64,000 nucleotides of DNA from VAZQ01 sp034669045 (GTDB lineage: Bacteria; Pseudomonadota; Alphaproteobacteria; Rhizobiales; Xanthobacteraceae): positions 1-64,000 of the forward strand of contig JAXDOD010000026.1 of the NCBI GenBank assembly GCA_034669045.1. The letters run 5' to 3'. The notes beneath the pieces are model-generated. The model saw nothing but the letters and a program-made list of their open reading frames with translations. It ran no database searches and had not been told where the DNA came from. The position numbers were made by a program, and so were the translations under genes. This document shows, piece by piece, positions 1 to 8,922 of the stretch. Within the stretch, counting starts at the first letter, position 1; every line of letters begins with the position of its first letter.

Positions 1-1
1 G

Positions 2-502
2 TCCGGCGCCTTCGATCTCGGCGCCATCCATATCACCTATAACCGCCACTGGATCATCGTCTTCACCGGCATCGTGTTCGTCGCGCTGCTCGGCAAGCTG
101 CGCTTTACCCGCCTCGGCCTTGAAATGCGCGCGGTGACGCAGAACCGCCGGATGGCGGCCTCGATGGGGATCGCGACCTCGCGGGTGGACGCGCTGACCT
201 TCGGGCTGGGCTCGGGCATTGCCGGGATCGCGGGCGTGGCGCTGTCGCAGATCGACAATGTCAGCCCGAACCTCGGCCAGAGCTACATCATCGACTCGTT
301 CATGGTGGTGGTGTTCGGCGGCGTCGGCAATTTGTGGGGCACGCTGGTGGGCGCGTTTACGCTCGGCATCGCCAACAAGTTCCTGGAGCCGGTCGCTGGC
401 GCGGTGCTCGGCAAGATCGCCATTCTGGTGCTCATCATCCTGTTCATCCAGAAGCGTCCGCGCGGGCTGTTCGCGCTCAAGGGCCGGGCGGTGGAGGCAT
501 GA
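2..502 (+). CDS. urtB: Urea ABC transporter permease UrtB, C-terminal part
   Basis: Inner-membrane permease of the ATP-driven urea importer, a branched-chain amino acid (LivH-like) type permease. The gene is cut by the left window edge: the frame is open from base 2, and about 166 residues of the C-terminal half are present. Visible are hydrophobic helices and the permease segment ending FMVVVFGGVGNLWGTLVGA, with the typical basic tail QKRPRGLFALKGR. The stop overlaps the urtC start (ATGA), so the two are translationally coupled. The call rests on the family look plus the position directly before urtC-urtD-urtE-ureD. The substrate-binding gene urtA must lie upstream, outside the window. Confidence 0.9.
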   Translation, partial: SGAFDLGAIHITYNRHWIIVFTGIVFVALLGKLRFTRLGLEMRAVTQNRRMAASMGIATSRVDALTFGLGSGIAGIAGVALSQIDNVSPNLGQSYIIDSFMVVVFGGVGNLWGTLVGAFTLGIANKFLEPVAGAVLGKIAILVLIILFIQKRPRGLFALKGRAVEA

Positions 503-1671
503 GCGCGTTCCCGCTGATCCGCGCGCTCGACCGCGGCGCCACCGCATTCCTGCTGCTCATGGCGGCGATTGCGGTCGCGGTGCCGCTGCTCAATTTGCTG
601 CTGCCGCCGTCGTCGCCGTTCCATGTGCCGACTTATTTCGTCGCTTTGTTCGGCAAGTACATCTGCTATGCCATCCTGGCGCTCTCGATCGACCTGATCT
701 GGGGCTATTGCGGCATCCTCTCGCTCGGCCACGGCGCCTTCTTCGCGCTCGGCGGCTATGCGATGGGCATGTACCTGATGCGCCAGATCGGCACCCGCGG
801 GGTCTATGCCGATCCGATCCGGCCCGACTTCATGGTGTTCCTCAACTGGCCCGAGCTGCCGGTCTACTGGTACGGCTTCCAGCATTTCCCGTACGCGCTG
901 CTGATGACCGTGCTGGTGCCGGGCGCGCTTGCCTTCGTGTTCGGCTGGTTCGCGTTTCGCAGCCGCGTCACGGGGGTCTATCTCTCGATCATCACCCAGG
1001 CGCTCACCTACGCGCTGATGCTCGGCTTCTTCCGCAACAATTTCGGCTTCGGCGGCAATAACGGCCTGACCGACTTCAAGGACATTCTGGGCTTCAACGT
1101 GCAGGCGCAAGGAACGCGCGCCGCCTTGTTCGCGACCTCGGCGCTCGCGCTGATGATCGGTTTCCTGATCTGTCGCGCCATCGTCGCGTCCAAGCTCGGC
1201 AAGGTTCTGATCGCGATCCGCGACGCGGAGACCCGCACCCGCTTCCTCGGCTACCGGGTCGAATCCTACAAGCTGTTCGTGTTCACGCTCTCGGCCTGCA
1301 TGGCCGGCGTCGCCGGCGCGCTCTACGTGCCGCAGGTCGGGATCATCAATCCGGGCGAGTTTTCGCCGGCGCAATCGATCGAAGCCGTGATCTGGGTCGC
1401 GGTCGGCGGACGCGGCACGTTGACCGGAGCGGTGCTCGGCGCGCTGGTGGTCAACTACGCCAAGACTTATTTCACCAGTGGCGTGCTGGCGCCCTACTGG
1501 CTGTTCATGCTCGGCGGCCTGTTCGTCGCCGTGACGCTGTTCATGCCACGCGGCATCGTCGGCACGATGCGTTATTGGGTCGCCCAGCGGCGCGCGCGCA
1601 CGCATGCGGCGAACGACGCGGCGGCGGAGAGCGCCGCGCTCTCCGCAGCGTCGCCCCGGCCAGCCGAGTAA
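499..1671 (+). CDS. urtC: Urea ABC transporter permease UrtC
   Basis: Second inner-membrane permease of the urea importer (LivM-like), 390 residues. The start at 499 is chosen because its ATGA overlaps the urtB stop; the open frame extends upstream to 334 but only inside urtB. Multiple hydrophobic helices are seen. Family signatures include CGILSLGHGAFFALGGY near residues 75-90, NNGLTDFKDILGF, and the late EAVIWVAVGGRGTLTGAVLGA segment. The C-terminal tail is Ala-rich and charged (residues about 365-390), beyond the conserved core. It pairs with UrtB to form the channel driven by UrtD and UrtE. Confidence 0.95.
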   Translation: MSAFPLIRALDRGATAFLLLMAAIAVAVPLLNLLLPPSSPFHVPTYFVALFGKYICYAILALSIDLIWGYCGILSLGHGAFFALGGYAMGMYLMRQIGTRGVYADPIRPDFMVFLNWPELPVYWYGFQHFPYALLMTVLVPGALAFVFGWFAFRSRVTGVYLSIITQALTYALMLGFFRNNFGFGGNNGLTDFKDILGFNVQAQGTRAALFATSALALMIGFLICRAIVASKLGKVLIAIRDAETRTRFLGYRVESYKLFVFTLSACMAGVAGALYVPQVGIINPGEFSPAQSIEAVIWVAVGGRGTLTGAVLGALVVNYAKTYFTSGVLAPYWLFMLGGLFVAVTLFMPRGIVGTMRYWVAQRRARTHAANDAAAESAALSAASPRPAE

Positions 1672-1680
1672 GGCGCCAGC

Positions 1681-2433
1681 ATGGACACCCGCATCACGAC
1701 CTCGCTCCTCTATCTCAACGGCGTCACCGTTTCGTTCGACGGATTCAAGGCTCTCAACAACCTGTCGTTTGCGATCGCGGCCGGCGAGATGCGCGCGATC
1801 ATCGGTCCGAACGGGGCCGGCAAGACCACGATGATGGACGTCGTCACCGGCAAGACGCGGCCTGACGAGGGCGATGTTTTCTTCGACGGCGCCCAGGATC
1901 TCACCACGCTCGACGAGGCCGAGATCGCCGAGCTCGGCATCGGCCGCAAGTTCCAGAAGCCGACCGTGTTCGAGATGCATACGGTCGAGGACAATATCCT
2001 GCTCGCGCTCAAGAGCGACCGCCGCCCGCGCGCAACCCTGTTCTGGCGCGAGGATGCCGAGACCGGCAGCCGCCTCAACGGCATTCTCCAGATCGTCCGC
2101 CTGGCATCGTTCCGCGATCGCGTCGCCGGCAGCCTCTCGCACGGGCAGAAGCAATGGCTCGAGATCGGCATGCTGCTGGCACAGGAGCCGAAACTGCTGC
2201 TGGTCGACGAGCCGGTCGCCGGCATGACCGATACGGAGACGCGGCAGACCGCAGACCTCCTCAAGGAGATCAACCGCGACCGTACCGTGGTGGTGGTCGA
2301 GCACGACATGACCTTCGTGCGCGAGCTCGGCGTCAAGGTCACCTGCCTGCATGAAGGCTCGGTGCTGGCCGAAGGCACGATCGATCAGGTCTCGGCCAAC
2401 GACCGCGTGGTCGAGGTGTATCTGGGACGCTGA
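1681..2433 (+). CDS. urtD: Urea ABC transporter ATPase UrtD
   Basis: Cytoplasmic ATPase of the urea importer (LivG-like), 250 residues. Walker A is GPNGAGKTT (about residues 42-50), the signature loop is LSHGQKQWLEIGMLL, Walker B is LLLVDEPVAGM, and the switch His is in VVVEHDM. The signature LSHGQKQ in place of LSGGQ is usual for UrtD and separates it from UrtE. It starts 9 bases after urtC and ends 2 bases before urtE. It energises urea uptake that feeds the urease encoded downstream. Confidence 0.96.
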   Translation: MDTRITTSLLYLNGVTVSFDGFKALNNLSFAIAAGEMRAIIGPNGAGKTTMMDVVTGKTRPDEGDVFFDGAQDLTTLDEAEIAELGIGRKFQKPTVFEMHTVEDNILLALKSDRRPRATLFWREDAETGSRLNGILQIVRLASFRDRVAGSLSHGQKQWLEIGMLLAQEPKLLLVDEPVAGMTDTETRQTADLLKEINRDRTVVVVEHDMTFVRELGVKVTCLHEGSVLAEGTIDQVSANDRVVEVYLGR

Positions 2434-2435
2434 AC

Positions 2436-3131
2436 ATGCTCGAGGTGAACGCGATCGATCTCCACTACGGCGCGGCACGCGCACTGCGCGCGGTCTCGCT
2501 CAAGGCCGAGCCCGGCAAGGTCACCTGCGTGCTCGGGCGCAATGGCGTCGGCAAGACCAGCCTGCTCGACGCGCTCGCCGGCCAGCAACCCATCAGCAAA
2601 GGCACGATCACGCTCGACGGCGCCGATATCACCAAGCTGCGGCCCTCCGAGCGAGCGCGCCGCGGAATCGCCTATGTCCCGCAGGGGCGCGACATCTTCC
2701 CTCTGCTCACGGTCGAGGAGAATCTCAAGACCGGGTTTGCGCCGCTCAGGCGCGCGCACCGCAGCATTCCCGACGACGTGTTCTCGCTGTTTCCGGTGCT
2801 GAACGACATGCTCGGCCGGCGCGGCGGCGACCTCTCCGGCGGCCAGCAGCAGCAGCTCGCGATCGGACGCGCGCTGGTCATGCGGCCGCGGCTGCTCCTG
2901 CTCGACGAGCCGACCGAGGGTATTCAGCCCTCGATCATCAAGGATATCGGCCGCGCCATCGACTACCTGCGAAATCTCGGGCAGATCGCCGTGGTGCTGG
3001 TGGAGCAGTATCTCGATTTCGCCCGCGAGCTGGGCGACCATTTTGCGGTAATGGATCGCGGCGCCATCGTCTATGCCTGCAGCCGCGCCGACATGGACGA
3101 AGCGGCTCTCAAGCGCGCGATGGCGATCTGA
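2436..3131 (+). CDS. urtE: Urea ABC transporter ATPase UrtE
   Basis: Second ATPase of the urea importer (LivF-like), 231 residues. Walker A GRNGVGKTS, signature LSGGQQQQLAIGRAL, Walker B LLLLDEPTEGIQPSII and the His switch region VVLVEQYLDF are all present. The IAYVPQGRDIFPLLTVEENL segment is typical of UrtE. Its TGA overlaps the ureD ATG by one base (TGATG), linking transporter and urease genes into one transcription unit, so urea import and hydrolysis are likely co-expressed, probably under nitrogen control. No promoter for this unit is within the window. Confidence 0.96.
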   Translation: MLEVNAIDLHYGAARALRAVSLKAEPGKVTCVLGRNGVGKTSLLDALAGQQPISKGTITLDGADITKLRPSERARRGIAYVPQGRDIFPLLTVEENLKTGFAPLRRAHRSIPDDVFSLFPVLNDMLGRRGGDLSGGQQQQLAIGRALVMRPRLLLLDEPTEGIQPSIIKDIGRAIDYLRNLGQIAVVLVEQYLDFARELGDHFAVMDRGAIVYACSRADMDEAALKRAMAI

Positions 3132-3967
3132 TGCTCTCCCACGACCGGCAGGAGGAAAATGAGATCTTCGCGAGCAACCGCGCCGCGAGCCGGATCACCC
3201 TGAGCGTCAAGGCGGCAGCCGGCGTCACCCGCCGCGCCCGCGTGCACGAGCAGGGCGCGCTGCGGCTTCGCTTCCCGGGCCCGCCCGCGCCGGAACTCGA
3301 AGCGGTGATCGTCAACACCGGCGGCGGAATGGCGGGCGGCGATCGGTTCGATCTCGCCATGGATGTCGGCCCCGCCGCGCAGCTCGTCGCCACGACCGCG
3401 GCCGCCGAAAAGGTCTACCGCACGCTCGGGCCGGACACCGCCGTCGGCGTCAAGCTCGCGGTCGCGGCCGGCGGCGCGCTCGACTGGCTGCCGCACGAGA
3501 CGATCCTGTTCGACCGCGCGCGGCTGCGGCGCACCATCGATGTCGCGCTCGCCGCGGATGCGCGGCTGCTGCTGGCCGAGGCCGTCGTGTTCGGCCGTTC
3601 CGGGATGGGCGAGGTGGTCAGTGAGGGCCTGCTGTTCGACCGCTGGCGCGTGCGGCGGAACGGACGGTTGATCTACGCGGAAACGGTACGGCTTGAAGGC
3701 GCGGTCGCAGACAAGCTCAAGCTCGCGGCGGTGGCCAAGGCTGGCGCCGCCATTGCCACGATCCTGCTGACGCCGGCGGACGACGCGGCGGTTGCTGCCG
3801 TGCGCGCCCTGGAGGGTCGATTTCGCGGCGAGGTCGGCCTGTCGGTCTGGAACGGCATGGCCCTCGTGCGCCTGGTCGCCGCCGATGGCGCGGCGCTGCG
3901 GCACGACCTTGCTGCCGCGTTGGCGGCGATCCGCGGCGGGGCACTTCCGCGCCTGTGGCAGAATTGA
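3131..3967 (+). CDS. ureD: Urease accessory protein UreD
   Basis: Cytoplasmic urease maturation chaperone, 278 residues. With UreF and UreG it delivers nickel and CO2 to apo-urease. The start at 3131 is taken from the one-base overlap with urtE; the open frame runs upstream only inside urtE. Family marks are the NTGGGMAGGDRFDL segment (about residues 58-71), TTAAAEKVYRT, and LDWLPHETILFDRARL. The catalytic subunit genes follow 9 bases later. Its partners ureE, ureF and ureG are not found in this window. Confidence 0.95.
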   Translation: MLSHDRQEENEIFASNRAASRITLSVKAAAGVTRRARVHEQGALRLRFPGPPAPELEAVIVNTGGGMAGGDRFDLAMDVGPAAQLVATTAAAEKVYRTLGPDTAVGVKLAVAAGGALDWLPHETILFDRARLRRTIDVALAADARLLLAEAVVFGRSGMGEVVSEGLLFDRWRVRRNGRLIYAETVRLEGAVADKLKLAAVAKAGAAIATILLTPADDAAVAAVRALEGRFRGEVGLSVWNGMALVRLVAADGAALRHDLAAALAAIRGGALPRLWQN

Positions 3968-3976
3968 GGGGCGAGG

Positions 3977-4279
3977 ATGAATCTCACCCCGCGCGAAAAG
4001 GACAAGCTCCTCATCGCCATGGCCGCGATGGTGGCGCGCCGGCGGCTCGAGCGCGGCGTCAAGCTCAATCATCCCGAAGCGGTGGCGCTGATCAGCGATT
4101 TCATCCTCGAAGGCGCGCGTGACGGCCGCACCGTGGCCGAGCTGATGGAGGCCGGCGCGCATGTGCTCACGCGCGCGCAGGTGATGGAGGGCATTGCCGA
4201 GATGATCCACGACGTACAGGTCGAGGCGACGTTTCCGGACGGCACCAAGCTGGTGACGGTGCATGAGCCGGTCAGGTGA
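3977..4279 (+). CDS. ureA: Urease gamma subunit UreA
   Basis: Small (gamma) urease subunit, 100 residues, the full family length. It begins MNLTPREKDKLLIAMAAMVA and contains GVKLNHPEAVALISDFILEGARDG and the C-terminal VQVEATFPDGTKLVTVHEP motif, all diagnostic. It assembles with UreB and UreC into the (alpha-beta-gamma)3 enzyme that splits urea to ammonia and carbamate. Its stop overlaps the start of an unrelated DUF4375 gene (GTGA at 4276-4279) rather than leading directly to ureB. Confidence 0.98.
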   Translation: MNLTPREKDKLLIAMAAMVARRRLERGVKLNHPEAVALISDFILEGARDGRTVAELMEAGAHVLTRAQVMEGIAEMIHDVQVEATFPDGTKLVTVHEPVR

Positions 4280-4785
4280 AATCCTCTGATGGTAAGCTCA
4301 CCATGGCATACGAATCCGATCCGATTGCTCAGAAGTTGAACCAGTTGGTGTGCGACAAGGAGCTGTATATGGATCTAGAGGATTTCCGCAACCTACACGT
4401 TGCAGAGCAAGCGCTCATTGGAACGTGGGAATTGGCTAACGAAGTCTACAACGGCGGCTTTACGCAGTATTTTCACAATTCGAGCCGTGACCGCGCCAAA
4501 CTCATGATCGATGTCTTGCGCTCTATCGACGCGCCTGGCGCCGCTGCCATACTTGAATCAGCCATTGCTTTGGCGGGTCCGGGGACACGTTGGGGCGACG
4601 AACGCGACTATCTCGCTGCAATCAAGTCCATGCCCGACGACCTCAAGAATCAGCTTCGAGAACTTGAGCGCAATCTTTACAGCGAACTGGACGACCTTCA
4701 CCTTCAGGTCTTCAGATATCTTTCGAAGCATCGCAATCTGGTCGATGCGCCCGCAGACTTCTGGACGGAGGCGACCATTCAATGA
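4276..4785 (+). CDS. DUF4375 (DMP19-like) protein inserted between ureA and ureB
   Basis: Cytoplasmic protein of 169 residues from a GTG start at 4276 that overlaps the ureA stop. An ATG at 4303 (MAYESDPIAQ) is an alternative giving 160 residues. The segment ANEVYNGGFTQYFHNSSRD (about residues 54-72) is the hallmark of the DUF4375/DMP19 family, whose biochemical role is unclear to me. The gene is visibly AT-richer and uses more A/T-ending codons than its neighbours, suggesting separate acquisition. Yet it ends in a 4-base overlap with ureB (ATGA), so it is coupled on both sides. It is not a urease subunit. Confidence 0.85.
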   Translation: MKSSDGKLTMAYESDPIAQKLNQLVCDKELYMDLEDFRNLHVAEQALIGTWELANEVYNGGFTQYFHNSSRDRAKLMIDVLRSIDAPGAAAILESAIALAGPGTRWGDERDYLAAIKSMPDDLKNQLRELERNLYSELDDLHLQVFRYLSKHRNLVDAPADFWTEATIQ

Positions 4786-5087
4786 TCCCTGGCGAAATGT
4801 TCATCAAGGACGGCGAGATCACGCTCAACGGCGGCCGTAAGACCGTGACGCTCCCCATCACCAACACCGGCGACCGCCCGATCCAGGTCGGCTCGCACTA
4901 TCATTTCTTCGAAACGAACCCGGCGCTCACGTTCGAGCGCAAGAAAGCGCGCGGCATGCGCCTCGACATCGCCGCCGGCACGGCGGTGCGCTTCGAGCCG
5001 GGACAGACGCGCGAGGTCACGCTGATCCCCTATGCCGGCAAACGCACGGTGTACGGGTTCCGCGGCGACGTCATGGGCAAGCTCTGA
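4782..5087 (+). CDS. ureB: Urease beta subunit UreB
   Basis: Beta urease subunit, 101 residues, full family length. It starts MIPGEMFIKDGEITLNGGRK and contains the conserved NTGDRPIQVGSHYHFFETN and the late GKRTVYGFRGDVMGKL region. The start at 4782 overlaps the stop of the interposed DUF4375 gene. The ureC start follows 7 bases after the stop. UreB forms the structural arm of the enzyme beside UreA and UreC. Confidence 0.98.
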   Translation: MIPGEMFIKDGEITLNGGRKTVTLPITNTGDRPIQVGSHYHFFETNPALTFERKKARGMRLDIAAGTAVRFEPGQTREVTLIPYAGKRTVYGFRGDVMGKL

Positions 5088-5094
5088 GGACAAG

Positions 5095-6800
<1,706 letters not shown>

Positions 6801-6804
<4 letters not shown>

Positions 6805-6904
6805 AGCACATTCAGTTCCTTGAAACTGAACGTGCTCTAGGACTCTTGCGTTGGTCGCATTTTCGACGGAAAACCGGATTCCACTTTTCCTGAAAATGCT
6901 CTAG
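6801..6904. repeat. Palindromic intergenic repeat, copy 1
   Basis: A near-perfect palindrome at 6801-6840 (CTAGAGCAC ... TTCAGTT/AACTGAA ... GTGCTCTAG) is followed by a conserved tail containing TTGCGTTGGTCGCATTTT and GGAAAACCGGATTC, ending AAAATGCTCTAG. A diverged second copy lies at 7195-7302. This resembles the small palindromic intergenic elements common in rhizobial genomes. The ureC stop codon is supplied by the left arm. The stem could also end transcription, although no T-run follows. Confidence 0.8.
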
Positions 6905-6929
6905 CGCCGGCCTGCGCCACCGCGACAGG

Positions 6930-7169
6930 CTACCCGCCCTTGCTGTCGGGCTCCGGCATGGCGCGCGCCTTGATCGCGTCGGACGTGCGGGGATGCTGGT
7001 GATGCAGGAAGACGGCGAGTTTCTGTCTCACCGATTCACCTTGCGTCTTCACGGCCTCTTCGAACAAATGGTGCTGAATATCTTGCGGCAGTTGGCTCCA
7101 GATCCTGACGACGCCTTTTCCCAGGACTCGCAGAACCTGCTCCTGAATCGAGGTTGGAAGCTCATCCAT
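6930..7169 (-). CDS. Small hypothetical protein, 79 aa
   Basis: Unrecognised small cytoplasmic protein. The start at 7169 (MDELPTSIQEQVL) is chosen because GGAGG lies 5 bases upstream on the reverse strand; the longer frame from 7205 lacks this and begins next to a repeat. It looks mostly helical (QEQVLRVLGKGVVRIWSQL, QHHLFEEAVKTQGESV), with a His-rich stretch VFLHHQHPRTSD and no signal peptide. It lies between the two palindromic repeats and may share its direction with the next small gene. No function can be inferred. Confidence 0.6.
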   Translation of the reverse strand: MDELPTSIQEQVLRVLGKGVVRIWSQLPQDIQHHLFEEAVKTQGESVRQKLAVFLHHQHPRTSDAIKARAMPEPDSKGG

Positions 7170-7194
7170 GTCAACCTCCGTGGGTGAACAGAGA

Positions 7195-7302
7195 CTAGAG
7201 CACAATCAGTTTCCTTGAAACGGAATGTCCCCTGGCTTTTTTGCGTTGGTCGCATTTTTCGGACGGAAAACCGGATTCCCACCTTTCCTGAAAATGCCCT
7301 AA
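7195..7302. repeat. Palindromic intergenic repeat, copy 2
   Basis: A diverged copy of the repeat at 6801-6904. It shares CTAGAGCACA, CAGTTTCCTTGAAAC, TTGCGTTGGTCGCATTTTT, GGACGGAAAACCGGATTCC and TTTCCTGAAAATGC, but its first palindrome is decayed (TGTCCCCTGG in place of GTGCTCTAG). Its right end supplies the stop codon (reverse strand TAG, 7299-7301) of the 77-residue gene. Together the two copies bracket the 79-residue gene. Confidence 0.8.
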
Positions 7303-7532
7303 TGCCGCGCACCGGATTCAGTTTCCACTGCGCCGCTTTTTTCCAAGAACAGAAGTCCCAAGCTTGAAATTGCATCCGCGAGCAGTTTCGAGTGATCGCT
7401 TTCCGGTGCGAGCAGTATGGTGTCGACCAGGCTTTCCGCCAGCTTGGCGACCACCTCGCCGAGGTCCGCGTTGACCGGCTCGAGGTACCTTTGCACAAGT
7501 TCATTGATATCGCAGTGCAGACAGTCCGACAT
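7299..7532 (-). CDS. Small hypothetical protein, 77 aa
   Basis: Unrecognised protein beginning MSDCLHCDINELVQRYLEP, with a GAGGA ribosome site about 7 bases upstream on the reverse strand. It is acidic and probably helical (VVAKLAESLVDTILL, KLLADAISSLGLLFLE). A CxxC pair at residues 4-7 (CLHC) could bind metal or be redox active, but that is a guess. The stop lies in the repeat copy 2, so the C-terminus may have been reshaped by repeat insertion. It is divergent from the bufferin-like precursor gene at 7722. Confidence 0.55.
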   Translation of the reverse strand: MSDCLHCDINELVQRYLEPVNADLGEVVAKLAESLVDTILLAPESDHSKLLADAISSLGLLFLEKSGAVETESGARH

Positions 7533-7665
7533 CGTGTTTCCTCGGTGTGCGCGCCAGCGCGAATTCTCCTCATGATATCATGTTTTTCGTCCGCACCGCA
7601 GGCCGCGCACAATCGCGCAATCTGTGATGGTAAGCACATCGGGACCGGCAAGGGTTCGATAGGCA

Positions 7666-7711
7666 CCTGACATGCAGAGTCAGGGCATCGGGCTTCTGAC
7701 TCGAACGTCAG
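7666..7711. promoter_or_regulatory. Two tandem TGAC/GTCA palindromes before the precursor gene
   Basis: CCTGAC (7666-7671) pairs with GTCAGG (7679-7684). CTGAC (7696-7700) pairs with GTCAG (7707-7711), whose GTCAGGAGA also makes the ribosome site of the gene at 7722. Two similar short palindromes in tandem suggest an operator or an RNA fold controlling the metal-peptide cluster. No matching regulator gene is in the window. Confidence 0.35.
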
Positions 7712-7721
7712 GAGAACGATC

Positions 7722-7994
7722 ATGTCGAAGGCCAGTCAATTCCCCACCGCCCGTGCCCTGTTGATCGGCGCGGCTCTATCAGGGTTCGTCGCGGGAACCA
7801 CCACGGGCGCGCAAGCGGCCGCGGCGGGCGCGAACAAGGGCGCCGCCACCCACGGCAGCGCGAAGCTGTCGGGCACTGCAACGACGCCTACGGGCACGCA
7901 AGACGCGCACGGGAGTTGCCGCCGAGGCTGTTCCCGCGGGTGCCGGCGGTCTTGCTACCGCGGCTGCCGCCGCTCCTGCCGCCGCGCCGGATGA
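7722..7994 (+). CDS. Putative bufferin-like precursor peptide with Cys at every fourth residue
   Basis: Probable secreted substrate peptide, 90 residues, with a good AGGAGA ribosome site. A Sec-type signal runs to about residue 32 (RALLIGAALSGFVAGTTTGAQA), then an Ala/Gly/Thr-rich linker. The tail has cysteines at 66, 70, 74, 78, 82 and 86, each followed by two mostly Arg residues. The DUF692 enzyme gene follows, as in bufferin and HvfA clusters, where such enzymes modify precursor cysteines to bind copper or similar metals. Caution: the tail is a GC-rich near-repeat. A frameshift would instead read an Ala/Pro-rich stretch open into the DUF692 frame, so the C-terminus needs checking. Confidence 0.55.
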   Translation: MSKASQFPTARALLIGAALSGFVAGTTTGAQAAAAGANKGAATHGSAKLSGTATTPTGTQDAHGSCRRGCSRGCRRSCYRGCRRSCRRAG

Positions 7995-8073
7995 CGACGC
8001 ACAATCGAAGGCCGATGCAGACGCAGCCTTGGCCTTCGAACCTCCCATCGGGTGCCTGCAAGGAAGACGTATC

Positions 8074-8922
8074 ATGGCTGCCAATCGCTTCAATGGACAT
8101 CAGGACTACGGCATCGGCATGGGGCTGCGCGATCCGCATCATCAGCACATCCTTGAGCGCAAGCCGGTCGTGGACTGGTTCGAGATCATTTCCGAAAACT
8201 ACCTGGTCGAGGACCGGCGTTCGCTCGGAGATCTCGATGCGATCCTCGAGCAGTACCGGGTCGTGCAGCACGGCGTTGCGATGTATTTCGGCTCCGCCGA
8301 GCCATTGAACCGCGACTATTTGAAGCGCCTCAAGGCGCTGGTGAAGCGTACCAGGACGCCGTGGCTGACCGACCACCTGTGCTGGGGCAGCATCGACGGC
8401 CGCTATTCGCACGACCTTCTGCCGATGCCCTACACCTTCGAGGCCGTCCGCCAGACGGCGCAGAAGATCCGCGAGGCGCGCGATTTCCTCGAAGTCCCGA
8501 TCGCGGTCGAGAATGTGAGCAGCTACGCCGAGTTCCACATTTCGGAGATGACCGAGTGCGAGTTCCTCAACGAAGTGGTGGAAGCCGCCGATTGCGGCAT
8601 CCTGCTCGACGTCAACAACATCCACGTTTCGTGCCGCAATCATGGGTCCGATCCGTTGCGCTACATCGACGGCGTCATCCATGAGCGTGTGACGCAAATC
8701 CATCTCGCCGGGCACAAGAACGACGGCCGGTGCCTTCTCGATACCCACGATCGCCCGGTCGCAAGCCCGGTGTGGCGGCTCTACGCCAGGGCGATCGAGC
8801 TCGCCGGACCCACGGCAACACTGCTGGAGTGGGATGACCGCGTTCCCTCGTTCGACGAGGTCCACAATGAAGCCTTGAAGGCGAAAAAGTATCTGCCTCG
8901 AGCCACCGCGGTGGCGTCATGA
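8074..8922 (+). CDS. bufB: DUF692 / MNIO family enzyme (BufB-like)
   Basis: Multinuclear non-heme iron oxidase of the DUF692 family, 282 residues, a TIM-barrel enzyme that converts peptide cysteines to metal-binding heterocycles. The ATG at 8074 has AGGAAG upstream and fits family length; a TTG at 8029 is possible. Family marks are FEIISENYLV, WLTDHLCWGS, IAVENVSSYAEF, the iron-site region LLDVNNIHVSCRNHG, QIHLAGHK and LLEWDDRVPSFDEV. It sits 79 bases after the Cys-rich precursor and overlaps the DUF2063 gene by 4 bases (ATGA). It probably acts on the precursor in the cytoplasm before export. Confidence 0.9.
   Translation: MAANRFNGHQDYGIGMGLRDPHHQHILERKPVVDWFEIISENYLVEDRRSLGDLDAILEQYRVVQHGVAMYFGSAEPLNRDYLKRLKALVKRTRTPWLTDHLCWGSIDGRYSHDLLPMPYTFEAVRQTAQKIREARDFLEVPIAVENVSSYAEFHISEMTECEFLNEVVEAADCGILLDVNNIHVSCRNHGSDPLRYIDGVIHERVTQIHLAGHKNDGRCLLDTHDRPVASPVWRLYARAIELAGPTATLLEWDDRVPSFDEVHNEALKAKKYLPRATAVAS

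Noticed and set aside
283..2484. Very long reverse-strand open frame across the urt genes
   Set aside because: Shadow of high-GC coding sequence; Arg/Glu/His-rich with no family resemblance, while the forward genes are certain.
7888..8865. Reverse open frame opposite the DUF692 gene
   Set aside because: Shadow; the forward DUF692 motifs and coupling to DUF2063 are decisive.
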